The notes: a model not told the origin generated them from the sequence alone. DNA of 64,000 bases from Calothrix sp. PCC 7103 (GCF_000331305.1 NZ_KB217481.1:30665-94664), one strand, 5' to 3'. Positions 52,991-62,421 are shown, counted from the stretch's first letter. A program made the numbers and translations.

Positions 52991-53566
52991 CTAAAGTCCT
53001 AAATATTCGGAATACAAAAATTGTGCGTAACCTTTACTATCAGCCCATTGTCTAACTTGTTCATCGTCACCAAAAATAATTAATAGGTCGCCTTCTCTTA
53101 CTCTTATCACGTAACGTCTAAAAGAAAGTTGTTCGTCGTGTACCAGTGTTAATGTTCTATGTATATTCTCGACTAAGATAGTGCATCGACACTGGTCGTA
53201 CCATTCTGGTTCCCAAACTGGCGCATGACAATATCTGTATGTTTGACCATCTAAAGGCGCCACATCGCTGTGGTATGGAACTATTCGTGCCGAGAAGACC
53301 TCTCCCCAGTGTTTATCACTATTCCAGTAAACAACATAACCGTCTTTTACAGGGTAGTCTTGATAATCTACAATTATTACGTTGTTATAAAATTTTGCTA
53401 TAGAGAATTTCCAACATTCTGCTTTGTCTCCAAATAAATCATTTGATCTAGGCACAAATTCTTGAAGAAGCACTAAATCGCCATTCTCCAAATTTGCAAC
53501 CCATTCTGCCCATTCATCATGGGATTTTATTTTTCTTGCCAAAGCAGTCGTATGTGTCAAAGCCAT
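52991..53566 (-). CDS. Hypothetical protein, 191 aa
   Basis: The product has an N-terminal helix and beta-rich body (WVANLENGDLVLLQEFVPRS, NNVIIVDYQDYPVKDGYVVY) with many Trp and Tyr residues, then a helical end (DEQVRQWADSKGYAQFLYSE). No family was recognised. It is one of the longer genes of the small-gene train. Confidence 0.6.
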   Translation of the reverse strand: MALTHTTALARKIKSHDEWAEWVANLENGDLVLLQEFVPRSNDLFGDKAECWKFSIAKFYNNVIIVDYQDYPVKDGYVVYWNSDKHWGEVFSARIVPYHSDVAPLDGQTYRYCHAPVWEPEWYDQCRCTILVENIHRTLTLVHDEQLSFRRYVIRVREGDLLIIFGDDEQVRQWADSKGYAQFLYSEYLGL

Positions 53567-53599
53567 ATTTTTGTCCTTAAATAGAGTTAAAATGAGTGT

Positions 53600-53869
53600 T
53601 TATGCTGCTGTCCACTCAAACGAGTTTGTATAGTTTTTCATGCTGTTATCCAAGGCGCCTTGCATATAAAAATCGCCGTCTTTAAACGCCACCTCACGTA
53701 GCACAAACCTATTGGCACCAGAATACGTAATAGTTATATCAGCCTTGAAATATTCGTAGCCATCTCTAGCACCTAAATACGCAGTAATAATTCCTGTGCA
53801 TAGCGGCACATCACTAGTAAATTGATTAATCTTAAAAGTTTGGTTGATGTAATCACTAGAAATATTCAT
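53600..53869 (-). CDS. Hypothetical small protein, 89 aa
   Basis: A beta-rich product (INQTFKINQFTSDVPLCTGI, YEYFKADITITYSGANRFVL) with no recognised domain, 33 bp from the next gene of the train. Confidence 0.5.
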   Translation of the reverse strand: MNISSDYINQTFKINQFTSDVPLCTGIITAYLGARDGYEYFKADITITYSGANRFVLREVAFKDGDFYMQGALDNSMKNYTNSFEWTAA

Positions 53870-53908
53870 ATAATTTTATCTTAAAATTTTTTTATTTTTG
53901 TAGTACAA

Positions 53909-54124
53909 TTATTTTGCAGTAGCTAGATAAACCTTAAACTCGTTACGGAGGATAAGCATATACAAATTTATGTTTTGGTCTAGCCATATAGCTTCATTTA
54001 GCCAACCAAAATGAATCATAACTTCTAGCACTCCGCTCAAATCGTGCATGTTGACGGCAGCAGAGTTTCTTACCGTTTTTAAGGCTTCCATTAGATTTAA
54101 ATCTTCGGGTATTTTATATTCCAT
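53909..54124 (-). CDS. Hypothetical small protein, 71 aa
   Basis: From ATG 54124 the protein begins MEYKIPEDLNLMEALKTVRN and is helical throughout. The start is chosen because the paralogue at 52788-52928 begins at the same point; an in-frame GTG at 54166 would add 14 residues. No family was recognised. Confidence 0.6.
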   Translation of the reverse strand: MEYKIPEDLNLMEALKTVRNSAAVNMHDLSGVLEVMIHFGWLNEAIWLDQNINLYMLILRNEFKVYLATAK

Positions 54125-54205
54125 GTTTTTGTGGGTACTTTTGTTTGTATAATCAAAAGGCACCAAAGTATGGCACCTAAGATTTGAGATTATTAAACCG
54201 TTTAC

Positions 54206-54475
54206 TTAAAAAGGTAAAAGTTCAAACATTTTGAATTCGTTATGTGGCGCCGGAGTTTCTACCCAGACAGCCCAGTAGTTAGCGTGAAAATCGGCGCCAG
54301 TCATTTGCAGGGTCCCTAATTCCTCAGTATCGATGCTGAGGTTAGCATCATCTTCACTTATCGGTTCGACCTTTGTCACAGTCCCAACATAACCACTTTT
54401 TAAATTTTTGACTTTTTGTCCAACAATAGCGAAATTGTTTTCTACATTGAAAACTTCTTGTAGTTCGCAATACAT
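54206..54475 (-). CDS. Hypothetical small protein, 89 aa, barrel-like
   Basis: The central part (FAIVGQKVKNLKSGYVGTVT, LGTLQMTGADFHANYWAVWV) has the pattern of a small SH3 or KOW-like barrel. No family was recognised. It follows the ASCH gene in the minus-strand train. Confidence 0.55.
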   Translation of the reverse strand: MYCELQEVFNVENNFAIVGQKVKNLKSGYVGTVTKVEPISEDDANLSIDTEELGTLQMTGADFHANYWAVWVETPAPHNEFKMFELLPF

Positions 54476-54540
54476 AACTGACCTCTAGAAGCTAGATAAT
54501 TTTAAAACATTCCAAATTAATAGCGCCGTAAGGCGCATAA

Positions 54541-55026
54541 TTAAACTATCTGCCGCAACATTTGTTCTATTTGCCCAGTTGTACTTTCGTCCACATTCCG
54601 GAGTTTTTGACCTCCTTTATAAGGAATCGGCGCCTCAAGCGGCTGATTATTTTGTAGGTGAAAAGCGAATCTACCGCTATCCCATATTCCTACCGCTCTT
54701 TCTAAAGTAGATACAGAATCTACTAGTATTGTGGAATCTAGCCTACCAGGTAAGTATTCATTTATCATTTGGGCACAATCTTCAATTTCGCATACCGTTA
54801 TTATTTTTCCGTACTGATAGTCGATGCTTCTTAAAAACGAATATTCTAGTTTTCCGCCGCTATTTTCCGCAATCTCTTTTAATTCGCTATCTACAACTTT
54901 TCTAGATGAATGTGTATGAATTGCTAGGCGCCCTCTATACTTTGTTGACCAATCCCTGGTTTCATATTGTTTATACCCAAGTGAGACTAATGTTGCCCAA
55001 GGCTCCCATAAAGTTATTATTTTCAT
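54541..55026 (-). CDS. ASCH-domain protein
   Basis: The 161-aa protein begins MKIITLWEPWATLVSLGYKQ and continues YETRDWSTKYRGRLAIHTHS, the ASCH signature. Further conserved positions are IITVCEIEDCAQM and WDSGRFAFHL. ASCH domains are PUA-like and are linked to RNA or modified-base binding; some are hydrolases of modified nucleosides. It overlaps the DpdA-like gene by 56 bp, which suggests coupled expression and a shared role. Confidence 0.88.
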   Translation of the reverse strand: MKIITLWEPWATLVSLGYKQYETRDWSTKYRGRLAIHTHSSRKVVDSELKEIAENSGGKLEYSFLRSIDYQYGKIITVCEIEDCAQMINEYLPGRLDSTILVDSVSTLERAVGIWDSGRFAFHLQNNQPLEAPIPYKGGQKLRNVDESTTGQIEQMLRQIV

Positions 55027-56026
55027 ATATCAATTTTTTTATATATTTGGAGATAAATTTACTTTGCTTTAAAGATTCTATAGCTAATTCTAAATTAGGT
55101 TGATTGTAAAACCTACTTTTATTTATATTAGCACAGTAACTAGTCCAATAATTACAATTATCTTGCCAGTAATGGTGTCTTGCTTTGCAGCGTTTCAATG
55201 CTTTTGGGCTAGGGTCACGGCAATCAAGAATCGGACGTGCATTATCGATTGAAGGCTGAACATTGTATTTATCACATAGGTATGAAAATGCTGCGACAGC
55301 AGGTTCGTACCTTACGCCGTACAGATGTATATTCTTTATGCCCGACTGAGCTACTCTAGGAATTACAATATTAATTGTTTTATAAAACTCAATTAAATAG
55401 TGTTTAAATAAAGGTAAACCTAATACACACCAACTGCCTAATCCAATCCAATCTCCAGGTTTGGCGAATTCTAATATCTGGTCAACACATGACGAATATT
55501 GTATAGAGTTTATTCCTTGACAAGCCAGAATCAACTTACGGTCTTGTAAAATTTCTCTATTTTCTGCCAAATACCTAGCAGCTTGTACTGTTTTATCAAC
55601 TGCGTGTTGAGCGTGGTTTAAAGTCCATTTATTTTCTGCTTTAACTCCTTCAACCCAAGTCTCTTTAATCAGCATATCATACGATGACACATACTTAAAT
55701 TTCCATTCTTTTACTTTGTGCTTTTTACAAAAGCTCGTCTCCCATTTAAAAATATTATGTAAATGCTCTTCAAAAGTCCATCTTTTATTAAAAGGATGAG
55801 AAAAGGCGCCGCTGTCTCCAATCGCTACAACATTTTCAGGATTATTGAAACATCCTGATTTACCTTTGAATTTATAAGCGATAGTAAAACAACGGGTGCC
55901 TTCCAAGTTTTCTTGCTCTCTACTGTTATCAGCAGAATAAAATAACGGCATTTGTTTCGACAGCACATTGTTACGTGTTGGTAATGTGCCGCCCTGACTG
56001 CCGATGAAGAATGTACAAGGCGCCAT
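54971..56026 (-). CDS. DpdA/TGT-like protein (putative deazapurine DNA modification)
   Basis: The 351-aa protein shows a tRNA-guanine-transglycosylase-like barrel pattern. It has VVAIGDSGAFS (about 66-76), FKYVSSYDML, the segment KLILACQGINSIQY, DWIGLGSWCVLG and NIHLYGVRYEP. Related DpdA enzymes of phages and bacteria insert 7-deazaguanines into DNA. A Cys-His-rich end (CKARHHYWQDNCNYWTSYC) may bind zinc. ATG 56026 is preferred; the TTG at 56032 overlaps the upstream stop. No preQ0 synthesis genes are seen here, so precursor would come from the host pathway. Family assignment is by motif, not search. Confidence 0.68.
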   Translation of the reverse strand: MAPCTFFIGSQGGTLPTRNNVLSKQMPLFYSADNSREQENLEGTRCFTIAYKFKGKSGCFNNPENVVAIGDSGAFSHPFNKRWTFEEHLHNIFKWETSFCKKHKVKEWKFKYVSSYDMLIKETWVEGVKAENKWTLNHAQHAVDKTVQAARYLAENREILQDRKLILACQGINSIQYSSCVDQILEFAKPGDWIGLGSWCVLGLPLFKHYLIEFYKTINIVIPRVAQSGIKNIHLYGVRYEPAVAAFSYLCDKYNVQPSIDNARPILDCRDPSPKALKRCKARHHYWQDNCNYWTSYCANINKSRFYNQPNLELAIESLKQSKFISKYIKKLIYENNNFMGALGNISLTWV

Positions 56027-56028
56027 AT

Positions 56029-56487
56029 TCAATTAATTTTAGGTATATTTATTTGAGAGTGAATTTTAAACCACTCGTCTTCTTCATTTTCTTCGTTGAA
56101 CCATTCGTGATTTTCGTCGTAGCCTTCTTCTATATAATTCACGCCAAGGACAGACAAAAGGTCGTAGTCGTGAAATGTCCATGCGTAAGCTGCACGGTGG
56201 ATATCAGATTCTTCCACTAATTCTCTATTTTGTAATTCACAGACTTGCTTGCAAACGCGCGTGCAGTAGTCTACGAAATACTCTTCAATCTTTTCAAATG
56301 TTGTTTTGCGACTTGGATAAAGCAACTTTAACATTCTAATTCTTAAGCCGATTATGGCGCCTATTTTTGCTTGCCCACCATACTCGTCGTAAAGTAGTCT
56401 ATCTAATTCATCTTTGAGGTATCCAATATTTACATGCTCATATTCATACGGGAATAAAATATTGTCTATTTTAATGTTTTCTGTCAT
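56029..56487 (-). CDS. Hypothetical protein, 152 aa
   Basis: The acidic helical protein (LKDELDRLLYDEYGGQAKIG, FEKIEEYFVDYCTRVCKQVC) ends in an Asp/Glu-rich tail (ENHEWFNEENEEDEWF). It lies 2 bp from the start of the DpdA-like gene, so the two are probably coupled. No family was recognised. Confidence 0.6.
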   Translation of the reverse strand: MTENIKIDNILFPYEYEHVNIGYLKDELDRLLYDEYGGQAKIGAIIGLRIRMLKLLYPSRKTTFEKIEEYFVDYCTRVCKQVCELQNRELVEESDIHRAAYAWTFHDYDLLSVLGVNYIEEGYDENHEWFNEENEEDEWFKIHSQINIPKIN

Positions 56488-56514
56488 ATTTTTTCAGATT
56501 TTACTTTTTAAAAC

Positions 56515-56715
56515 TTAATAAATTTTATAATGCCCTTTAATTTCTGATTCTGGCAAGTAAGAAAGCTGTTCGTCAACATAATTATAATATTTAACATGTC
56601 TATCATATGGATACGGAAAACTGGCGTAGTATCCATATATTGTACGACCATCAGTTAATACAAATAAATATTCTCCTGATTCTTCAGGCATTTGTGCTTT
56701 ATATTGTAATTGCAT
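56515..56715 (-). CDS. Hypothetical small protein, 66 aa
   Basis: From ATG 56715 (MQLQYKAQMPEESGEYLFVL) the product is beta-rich and Tyr-rich (YGYYASFPYPYDRHVKYYNY). The pattern of a sentence-like PEESGEYLFVLTDGR is typical of small phage or plasmid proteins of DUF551-like size, but no family is claimed. A TTG at 56751 is an alternative start. Confidence 0.5.
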   Translation of the reverse strand: MQLQYKAQMPEESGEYLFVLTDGRTIYGYYASFPYPYDRHVKYYNYVDEQLSYLPESEIKGHYKIY

Positions 56716-56835
56716 AAATTTATTGTTTTTATTTATATAGATAAGATTCAATTTATAAAATTAGCTTGAGTGGAACTACCGCGCATTGCCTCACTAAAGA
56801 TAAGGGAGTAAATTCAGAATTATCTATACTCATAA

Positions 56836-57828
56836 TTAATAATTATTTAAATCTTTTAGTTTTTCAGTTGTTGCAAATTCTTTTATCGGTATTGGTGCTG
56901 ATTTTCTTGTACGCTTCATACGAACACGTCCAAAATTATCGTAACCACCTAGAAACCTCGTAAATTTATCAAATTCACAAAATGTGTTCTGATAATCCAT
57001 CAAAGTCATAGGCAACCATACAGAATCCGATAGCAAGTTAAAATTGACAAGCTTATGTAAAAACTGGCTCTGGTTTTTCTTGGACACTCCGATTTTACTT
57101 AACCCTCGAACGGCGCCGTTACCCGGCACTACAAACTCGTTAAACTTAAACTTGGTGCAGTTTAGCCAACTTAGCTCAGTCGCAAACTGCATCGCTAAGA
57201 AGTCACCAAATCCCCCTAGCCTTCTAAAAGTTTCATAACACTCTTTGGCACTACTAATTTTGGCCATGCCCTCAAAATCAAACTCCTTGAATACGTGTAG
57301 CCACCCCTCTATTTTAGTATTAAAACTTTTGTTTCGATGCGGTATTAAATAGGCGCCTGTAAAGGGAGTATCTACCAACTGTAAAAATTTTATCACTCGT
57401 TTAATATCTTTGTTAGAGCGCATCAAGTTGCCTGGGTACTCTTTAAAACGATATTTAACCGCATCGTAGGTAGAAAATTTTCTAAATATCAGATGAAATA
57501 CTGCGTCAGATAAAGGATTCTCACCTTCATAGCGATTACGCGCCATAATAAAATACTGTGACTCTCTGTCCATATATCTACGATTCTGGCATGACGGATA
57601 GGTTTTGAAGTACTCGTGGCTATGAGTTAACCCTCTAATCCTTAATCTTGATACTTCGTCTCTTAGCAGCAAGTAATTTACATACTCATGAAAACTAGAA
57701 TTCAAATCATTTATTTTTATAAAGTTATTTATTCTATCCGTATCTAATTTCTCTGTAATAGAATTATTGGTTATAGTGCAGGCGCCTCTATTGATATCGA
57801 ACAAAGAAAGTTGAGTAAAATTAGACAT
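56836..57828 (-). CDS. Protein resembling thymine-hypermodification pyrophosphorylases / 5-hmdU kinase helical-domain proteins
   Basis: The 330-aa protein has a helical region with ARNRYEGENPLSDAVFHLIF and a following YRFKEYPGN. It also has GGFGDFLAMQFATELSW and EFVVPGNGAVRGLSKIG. This order (a TD-like loop, a G-x-G-F-A helix, then PGxGAxRGL) resembles the alpha-glutamyl/putrescinyl-thymine pyrophosphorylase family, which acts on phosphorylated hydroxymethyluracil in hypermodified phage DNA. Together with the DpdA-like and ASCH genes it suggests a base-modification function. The match is by eye and moderate. Confidence 0.55.
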   Translation of the reverse strand: MSNFTQLSLFDINRGACTITNNSITEKLDTDRINNFIKINDLNSSFHEYVNYLLLRDEVSRLRIRGLTHSHEYFKTYPSCQNRRYMDRESQYFIMARNRYEGENPLSDAVFHLIFRKFSTYDAVKYRFKEYPGNLMRSNKDIKRVIKFLQLVDTPFTGAYLIPHRNKSFNTKIEGWLHVFKEFDFEGMAKISSAKECYETFRRLGGFGDFLAMQFATELSWLNCTKFKFNEFVVPGNGAVRGLSKIGVSKKNQSQFLHKLVNFNLLSDSVWLPMTLMDYQNTFCEFDKFTRFLGGYDNFGRVRMKRTRKSAPIPIKEFATTEKLKDLNNY

Positions 57829-58032
57829 ATTTTTAAATATAGTTTTAGCTTAACATAAATAGCTCGATAAAAATATTCTATTCTCATAAAAGACAAGCCA
57901 AACTATCTTAGCTTGTAAATAAGATACAAGTTAAGCAAAATATTTTTATTCTATTGAATCGGCTCGCAATTTTAAGAGTTTTGTTTAAGATCGAAACTCC
58001 ACGCGCGCTTGTTATGCCGATTCCCGTATCTT

Positions 58033-61000
58033 TTATGGGAACCCGATGAACTCTAACCATTCGCATGGCACAGACTTTAAGGCGCCAACACTACCAACCC
58101 ACACTCTCCACATTCCAGATATTCCGGCATAAACAGGTTCACAATCGGCTGTTAAAATGCCAGATGGGAAATTTTGCGCCCATTTTACCAAGCCGTCGTA
58201 TTGCTCTTGTAGAAATGAGTTAGCCAGTTGAATATTGGCTATAATCCTAAACTGTTTCCCTTTCCATATAAACACCTCGTCGGCGCCTGTACTCTCGTTA
58301 CTCTCGACATTCTCGGTTGTGTTGGTATCCTCCTTAGTATTTGTATTTTCGCTACTCTCGCCTCCTGAATATGAGTGGTCGGCGCCTTCACTCTCCCCAC
58401 TCTGATTGATGCCTGTCGTGTTGAATTCCTCGTTTGTAGTATGGTTAGTTACAGAATAGTCAGGGCTTGAATCTGGCTTATTATTTGGTCGTTCAGTTGC
58501 CGGGGTCAGTTTCTGTCCCGGCAAACTGACGAACCCTTCGGGTGACTGAGCCTCATTTTTATATAACAAATTATTCGCGTCAGTCACTGGTTGTGTTGCT
58601 TTCTGTGCTTTAATTTCAGCGATTCTAGCCTGTTCATTTTTCCACTTTAAATCTAAAGCCTCAAAAACTGCTTGACGGTCACTATCATTGATCAGGTCTT
58701 GGTCTAACTTGTAGTATTTGGTATCGTTTGTCCGGTTGCTGTAAATAAGTCCAAGACCTAGTTTTGATAGAAGTCTATCGGCTACTACTACAGCATGAGA
58801 TTCTGGCTTAACCGTCATACCAAACACGTCTCTGAGCATTTTCTTGTTAGAAAGGCATTTATTTAGAAATTCTTGTCCTCCTTCTGAACTGCTGTAATAC
58901 TCGGCGCCTAAGTCATCAAGCTTAATCCAATCAAACAAACCACTTTTTATAATGGCTTCGACTTTCGGACCATCTAATTTCAAGTCCCATAAGCAAGTAA
59001 CCCCGACACTAAACTGAGCTAATTTTGCTTTCCAGTGCTTGTCGTCCTTGTTTACTAGCGCTTCAGGATTATTCAGTAACCAGAACAATTTAGTTTGAGA
59101 TAACCAGCGTCCGTTGTCCTGATGCACTGCTTTATATATAAAGTCAGGAGTTAGTTTCAGTTCTGGTAGGTCATTTTTGAGAAATGCTTTTGTAATCTGG
59201 TATTCTTGCTCAGTCGTTCTTGCGGCTTTACGCTTGAGTTCTTGGGCTTCTTTGAAAGAAATATCGGCAGCGCGCGCTGTTAATTCAGAATCCCGGCGCC
59301 TAATTTCTTCTTTGCACTCCTTGACTTGTTCAGATGTGGTAGTTGATTCCTCGCAGTCAATGTCGATAATGTCGTGACCTTCTTCAATCAACTCTTGACG
59401 TAGTTGGACAGCGAATTGGCTCAGGGCGAAGTTACGACGCGCGGTTTGGTTACACCACAAATCAATGTGAGGATTATTCCAACTTCCATCTGGTCCTATC
59501 ATCTTTCGCAAAGTTTCAAGCAGTACAGGATTTACATCTTTGTCTTCTGGATTTTCAATGCCCGAAGCCTTAACTTCTTGCACAGCTTTAGCCAGCGCTA
59601 TTTCAAATACGGTAGTGGCAGTTTCATTTTTGCCAAACATCCGTTTTTTAATTTCTTCAGGCAGATAGGAATGAGCTTCGTCTTCAACTTTTCTGCCGCG
59701 TGCTATAGCCCAAACTGTACGAGGTATGCTTTGACGAATGCGTGCAAGCATTTGTCGGGCTTGAGATGGTTCTAAATTGGCGAAGAATAAACCGTAAACC
59801 CGCACAAAATACTCAACATCAATTGAACAACCGACACCAAGCGAAGGAGTGTAAATCAAGATTTTCGGCTTATATTTAAGGATACTCTCGTTCGGGCGTT
59901 TAACAAATTCTTTACCGAATTCTTGTTGAGTAATTCGTGAGTCAATTCTAATTAAACCTCCAATTTTATTATTTAAATACTTATATTTACGTTTTAAAAG
60001 TTCGTCGAGTGCCTGGGCTTCCTTCTGATTATCTATCGCTACAGCAATTGGTTCACAATTGGGGTCAGCTAAATGTTCCTCAATCTCTTTTAAAACCTCG
60101 TCGCGCTTTCCAGAATGAAAAGTAATTTCCCAAGGGTCATCTTTATAATCGTGAGTGACGATAAAGGGGGTATGATTTGGAACAATTGCTTTTAAGTAGT
60201 CAACGGTAACGTCGGTGATATCGGCATCGGCGCCGATTAACAACCCTCCGTTATCAAGTGATTCTTTGATTTTATCTTGCAGCACTTGTAGAATTTCGGA
60301 GCGTTTATCGCGGCAAGTAGAACTTGTTGCAACGTGATTTAAGTTGAGTTCTATTTCGTCCATCACGATTACAGTGTTTGACCAATCCCGATTTTTCAGT
60401 TTATATAAGGAGTCGGCACAAAGTCCTATTTCTCCGATATTCTCGATAATCGTCTCTGTCGATAGCTTGGCGCCTAACGCTTGTTCTCCTTCTGCTAAAT
60501 CAGCATCCTCTATATAAGTAAACTCCCATTTAATCGCTTGTTCCCGACCTAACGATATGCGTGCGTTAATGCTGACAAAGTTTTTTCCTAACCCTTTAGT
60601 GAAAACTCTTTCTACAATTGGTTGAGTTTGAACTGGTGCTGGTTCCGGTTTTTGGTTGGTAATTGCAGAAAATGCAGCTTTTAAGTTTCCAAGAAAATTA
60701 AGTTGTTTTGGTTGAGGTTCAGTAAGGGGCGCCTGTTTCGGTGGTTCTGGGTAAGTAATTTTTTCTACCCAATACCCGCAGCAGAAATCTTTTATTTTTT
60801 TGATTTGCTTTGATTTACCACTACCTTTAGGCGCCTTGATTAGTACTATTCCTTTAAGAGGAATCCTACCAACCAAGTCAGGTAAGTACTTTTTAGTACT
60901 ATCGCAATATAAATCAGTCGGGTAGGACAAGCTGTGCAACCTACGTTGGGCTTTTGCTACTTTCTCGTAATAGTCAATAATTACTAAGTCATCAATCCCA

Positions 61001-62109
61001 TCTCTCTCTTCTAGCCCACCCCATTTAATACAAAGCGCTTTAAAATCAGCAATTGATAAACTACTAAGCTCTTTAAGTTGGTTTGGCGCCAGTTCATCAA
61101 TATCAGCAAACGATTTATCAACTTGACCCCACCAACTAAAAGTAACTTTGTAACCCCAGGTTCTAAGCAAATTAGCCGCACGTCTGTACTGGTTAACAAC
61201 CGATTTATTACTAACGGCGCCTGCATCAGGTGCTATCTCTACTTCAATTGGCACATCAGGTTGAAATTTTGTGAGTTGCTTAAGTTTATCTATCGTGTTT
61301 TGCAAATGAATTGCTGACGATGCCCACTGCCCACCAGCGGCGCCGATTACCGGAACTTCTAAACGCTCGCTTGTTAAAAACGGTTTGGCACCTACCCCTT
61401 CAACCAACAAAATTTTATTTGCCTTACATTTTTCTGGGATAAATACTGCTAGGGGGATTTGGTCATTTAACCGAATACTGCTGTCTTGGCTTAAAAAGTA
61501 ATAACGCTGTTTATCACCATTAAGTAGTACACGCTTTCTGACTTGTAACCCGACTATCAACCCGTCAACATCAATAATCGGACAAACATAACCTGGCGTA
61601 TGACTCAATAACCCATTTCCCTGGTTATTTATACCCGGTAAATTGCCTGGGTAGTTTTTGTTAAGTTTCTGCCAACGTTCGACTGACTTGAAACCTGACT
61701 TAATTATCTGCTCCTCACTAAACCCGCGTTTAACCAAATCTGCTTTATCTTCAGGACGCAAAATCAACTGAGCCAAGATTTCTCGATAATATTTATCGCG
61801 CTCGACTGCTGGCATTTCGCCTGCTAGTCTCTCTTGCTTTGCTTGTTCTTCCTGGCGCCTCCACTCCGCTTGTAAGTCTTTGAATTTTTCGCTGCTGTAC
61901 TCGGCGCCGTTATCTGGTAGTAATTGTGCCCATCGACCGTCAGCCGTGTCACCAATTACTACAAATCCCTGACTTTTTTCGCCTTTAGGAGAACCATGCA
62001 ACGGAACACATAAATGTAACTCGCGAGTTTTATGGGTACGGCATTTGCCTTCTGTATCGCCGCAGTGTACACAGGGATTGCCAAGCCGTGTTGGAATAAA
62101 GCTACTCAT
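58033..62109 (-). CDS. Plasmid replication protein, CyRepA1 type (DUF3854/Toprim plus helicase)
   Basis: The 1358-aa protein starts with a zinc-ribbon-like segment (C13, C16, C23). It has a Toprim-like DUF3854 region with ILLVEGVGAKPFL (about 233-245), GAAGGQW and EIAPDAGA (291-298), then a helicase domain with Walker A APKGSGKS (426-433) and Walker B VIVMDEIE. A large helical part with AAA/SF-type motifs (YTPSLGVGCSIDVEYF, SQARQMLARIRQS) follows. An acidic Ser/Thr-rich linker precedes a short C-terminal domain. This primase-helicase layout is that of cyanobacterial plasmid CyRepA1 proteins. Its start overlaps a 38-codon frame by ATGA. Confidence 0.85.
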   Translation of the reverse strand: MSSFIPTRLGNPCVHCGDTEGKCRTHKTRELHLCVPLHGSPKGEKSQGFVVIGDTADGRWAQLLPDNGAEYSSEKFKDLQAEWRRQEEQAKQERLAGEMPAVERDKYYREILAQLILRPEDKADLVKRGFSEEQIIKSGFKSVERWQKLNKNYPGNLPGINNQGNGLLSHTPGYVCPIIDVDGLIVGLQVRKRVLLNGDKQRYYFLSQDSSIRLNDQIPLAVFIPEKCKANKILLVEGVGAKPFLTSERLEVPVIGAAGGQWASSAIHLQNTIDKLKQLTKFQPDVPIEVEIAPDAGAVSNKSVVNQYRRAANLLRTWGYKVTFSWWGQVDKSFADIDELAPNQLKELSSLSIADFKALCIKWGGLEERDGIDDLVIIDYYEKVAKAQRRLHSLSYPTDLYCDSTKKYLPDLVGRIPLKGIVLIKAPKGSGKSKQIKKIKDFCCGYWVEKITYPEPPKQAPLTEPQPKQLNFLGNLKAAFSAITNQKPEPAPVQTQPIVERVFTKGLGKNFVSINARISLGREQAIKWEFTYIEDADLAEGEQALGAKLSTETIIENIGEIGLCADSLYKLKNRDWSNTVIVMDEIELNLNHVATSSTCRDKRSEILQVLQDKIKESLDNGGLLIGADADITDVTVDYLKAIVPNHTPFIVTHDYKDDPWEITFHSGKRDEVLKEIEEHLADPNCEPIAVAIDNQKEAQALDELLKRKYKYLNNKIGGLIRIDSRITQQEFGKEFVKRPNESILKYKPKILIYTPSLGVGCSIDVEYFVRVYGLFFANLEPSQARQMLARIRQSIPRTVWAIARGRKVEDEAHSYLPEEIKKRMFGKNETATTVFEIALAKAVQEVKASGIENPEDKDVNPVLLETLRKMIGPDGSWNNPHIDLWCNQTARRNFALSQFAVQLRQELIEEGHDIIDIDCEESTTTSEQVKECKEEIRRRDSELTARAADISFKEAQELKRKAARTTEQEYQITKAFLKNDLPELKLTPDFIYKAVHQDNGRWLSQTKLFWLLNNPEALVNKDDKHWKAKLAQFSVGVTCLWDLKLDGPKVEAIIKSGLFDWIKLDDLGAEYYSSSEGGQEFLNKCLSNKKMLRDVFGMTVKPESHAVVVADRLLSKLGLGLIYSNRTNDTKYYKLDQDLINDSDRQAVFEALDLKWKNEQARIAEIKAQKATQPVTDANNLLYKNEAQSPEGFVSLPGQKLTPATERPNNKPDSSPDYSVTNHTTNEEFNTTGINQSGESEGADHSYSGGESSENTNTKEDTNTTENVESNESTGADEVFIWKGKQFRIIANIQLANSFLQEQYDGLVKWAQNFPSGILTADCEPVYAGISGMWRVWVGSVGALKSVPCEWLEFIGFP

Positions 62110-62222
62110 ACAGCTGCCTCCAACACACTTAAAGAATTAATTCCAAAAGTCCGACTTCGTTTTTCAAGAGCTGCAAAGCTTGCAGCATCCATATATAATG
62201 CGTTAGAATCTGTATTAATCAT
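62106..62222 (-). CDS. Leader ORF translationally coupled to the Rep gene, 38 aa
   Basis: ATG 62222 opens MINTDSNALYMDAASFAALE and ends at TGA 62106-62108, which overlaps the Rep ATG as ATGA. Such an overlap is the usual arrangement for translational coupling and is common in copy-control leaders. The ribosome site is weak. The peptide was not recognised. Confidence 0.5.
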   Translation of the reverse strand: MINTDSNALYMDAASFAALEKRSRTFGINSLSVLEAAV

Positions 62223-62288
62223 AAGTTTCAGGCGTGTTCGCACCCTGATATAAGTTTTAGCTTTGTTAGTCGCAAGGCTATTCGTAAC

Positions 62289-62325
62289 CCCTGGTTGTAT
62301 TCAGCAGCCAGGGCTTTTGCTTTTT
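62289..62325 (+). terminator. Plus-strand intrinsic terminator upstream of Rep
   Basis: CCCTGGTTG (62289-62297) pairs with CAGCCAGGG (62305-62313, one G-U) followed by CTTTTGCTTTTT. Its orientation is opposite to the rep gene and it would end a plus-strand RNA that crosses the Rep leader. Confidence 0.75.
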
Positions 62326-62421
62326 ACAAGGAGAATCTTACAACCAAGCACATGGGGTATTTTCCAAAGGCGCCTGTGAAAGTTTATCCTGTACTTTACA
62401 TCTTATACTAATTTGTCCACT

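Noticed and set aside
58500..58560. Possible terminator within the Rep coding region
   Set aside because: The GC-rich dyad lies inside an intact coding frame and encodes part of the low-complexity linker.
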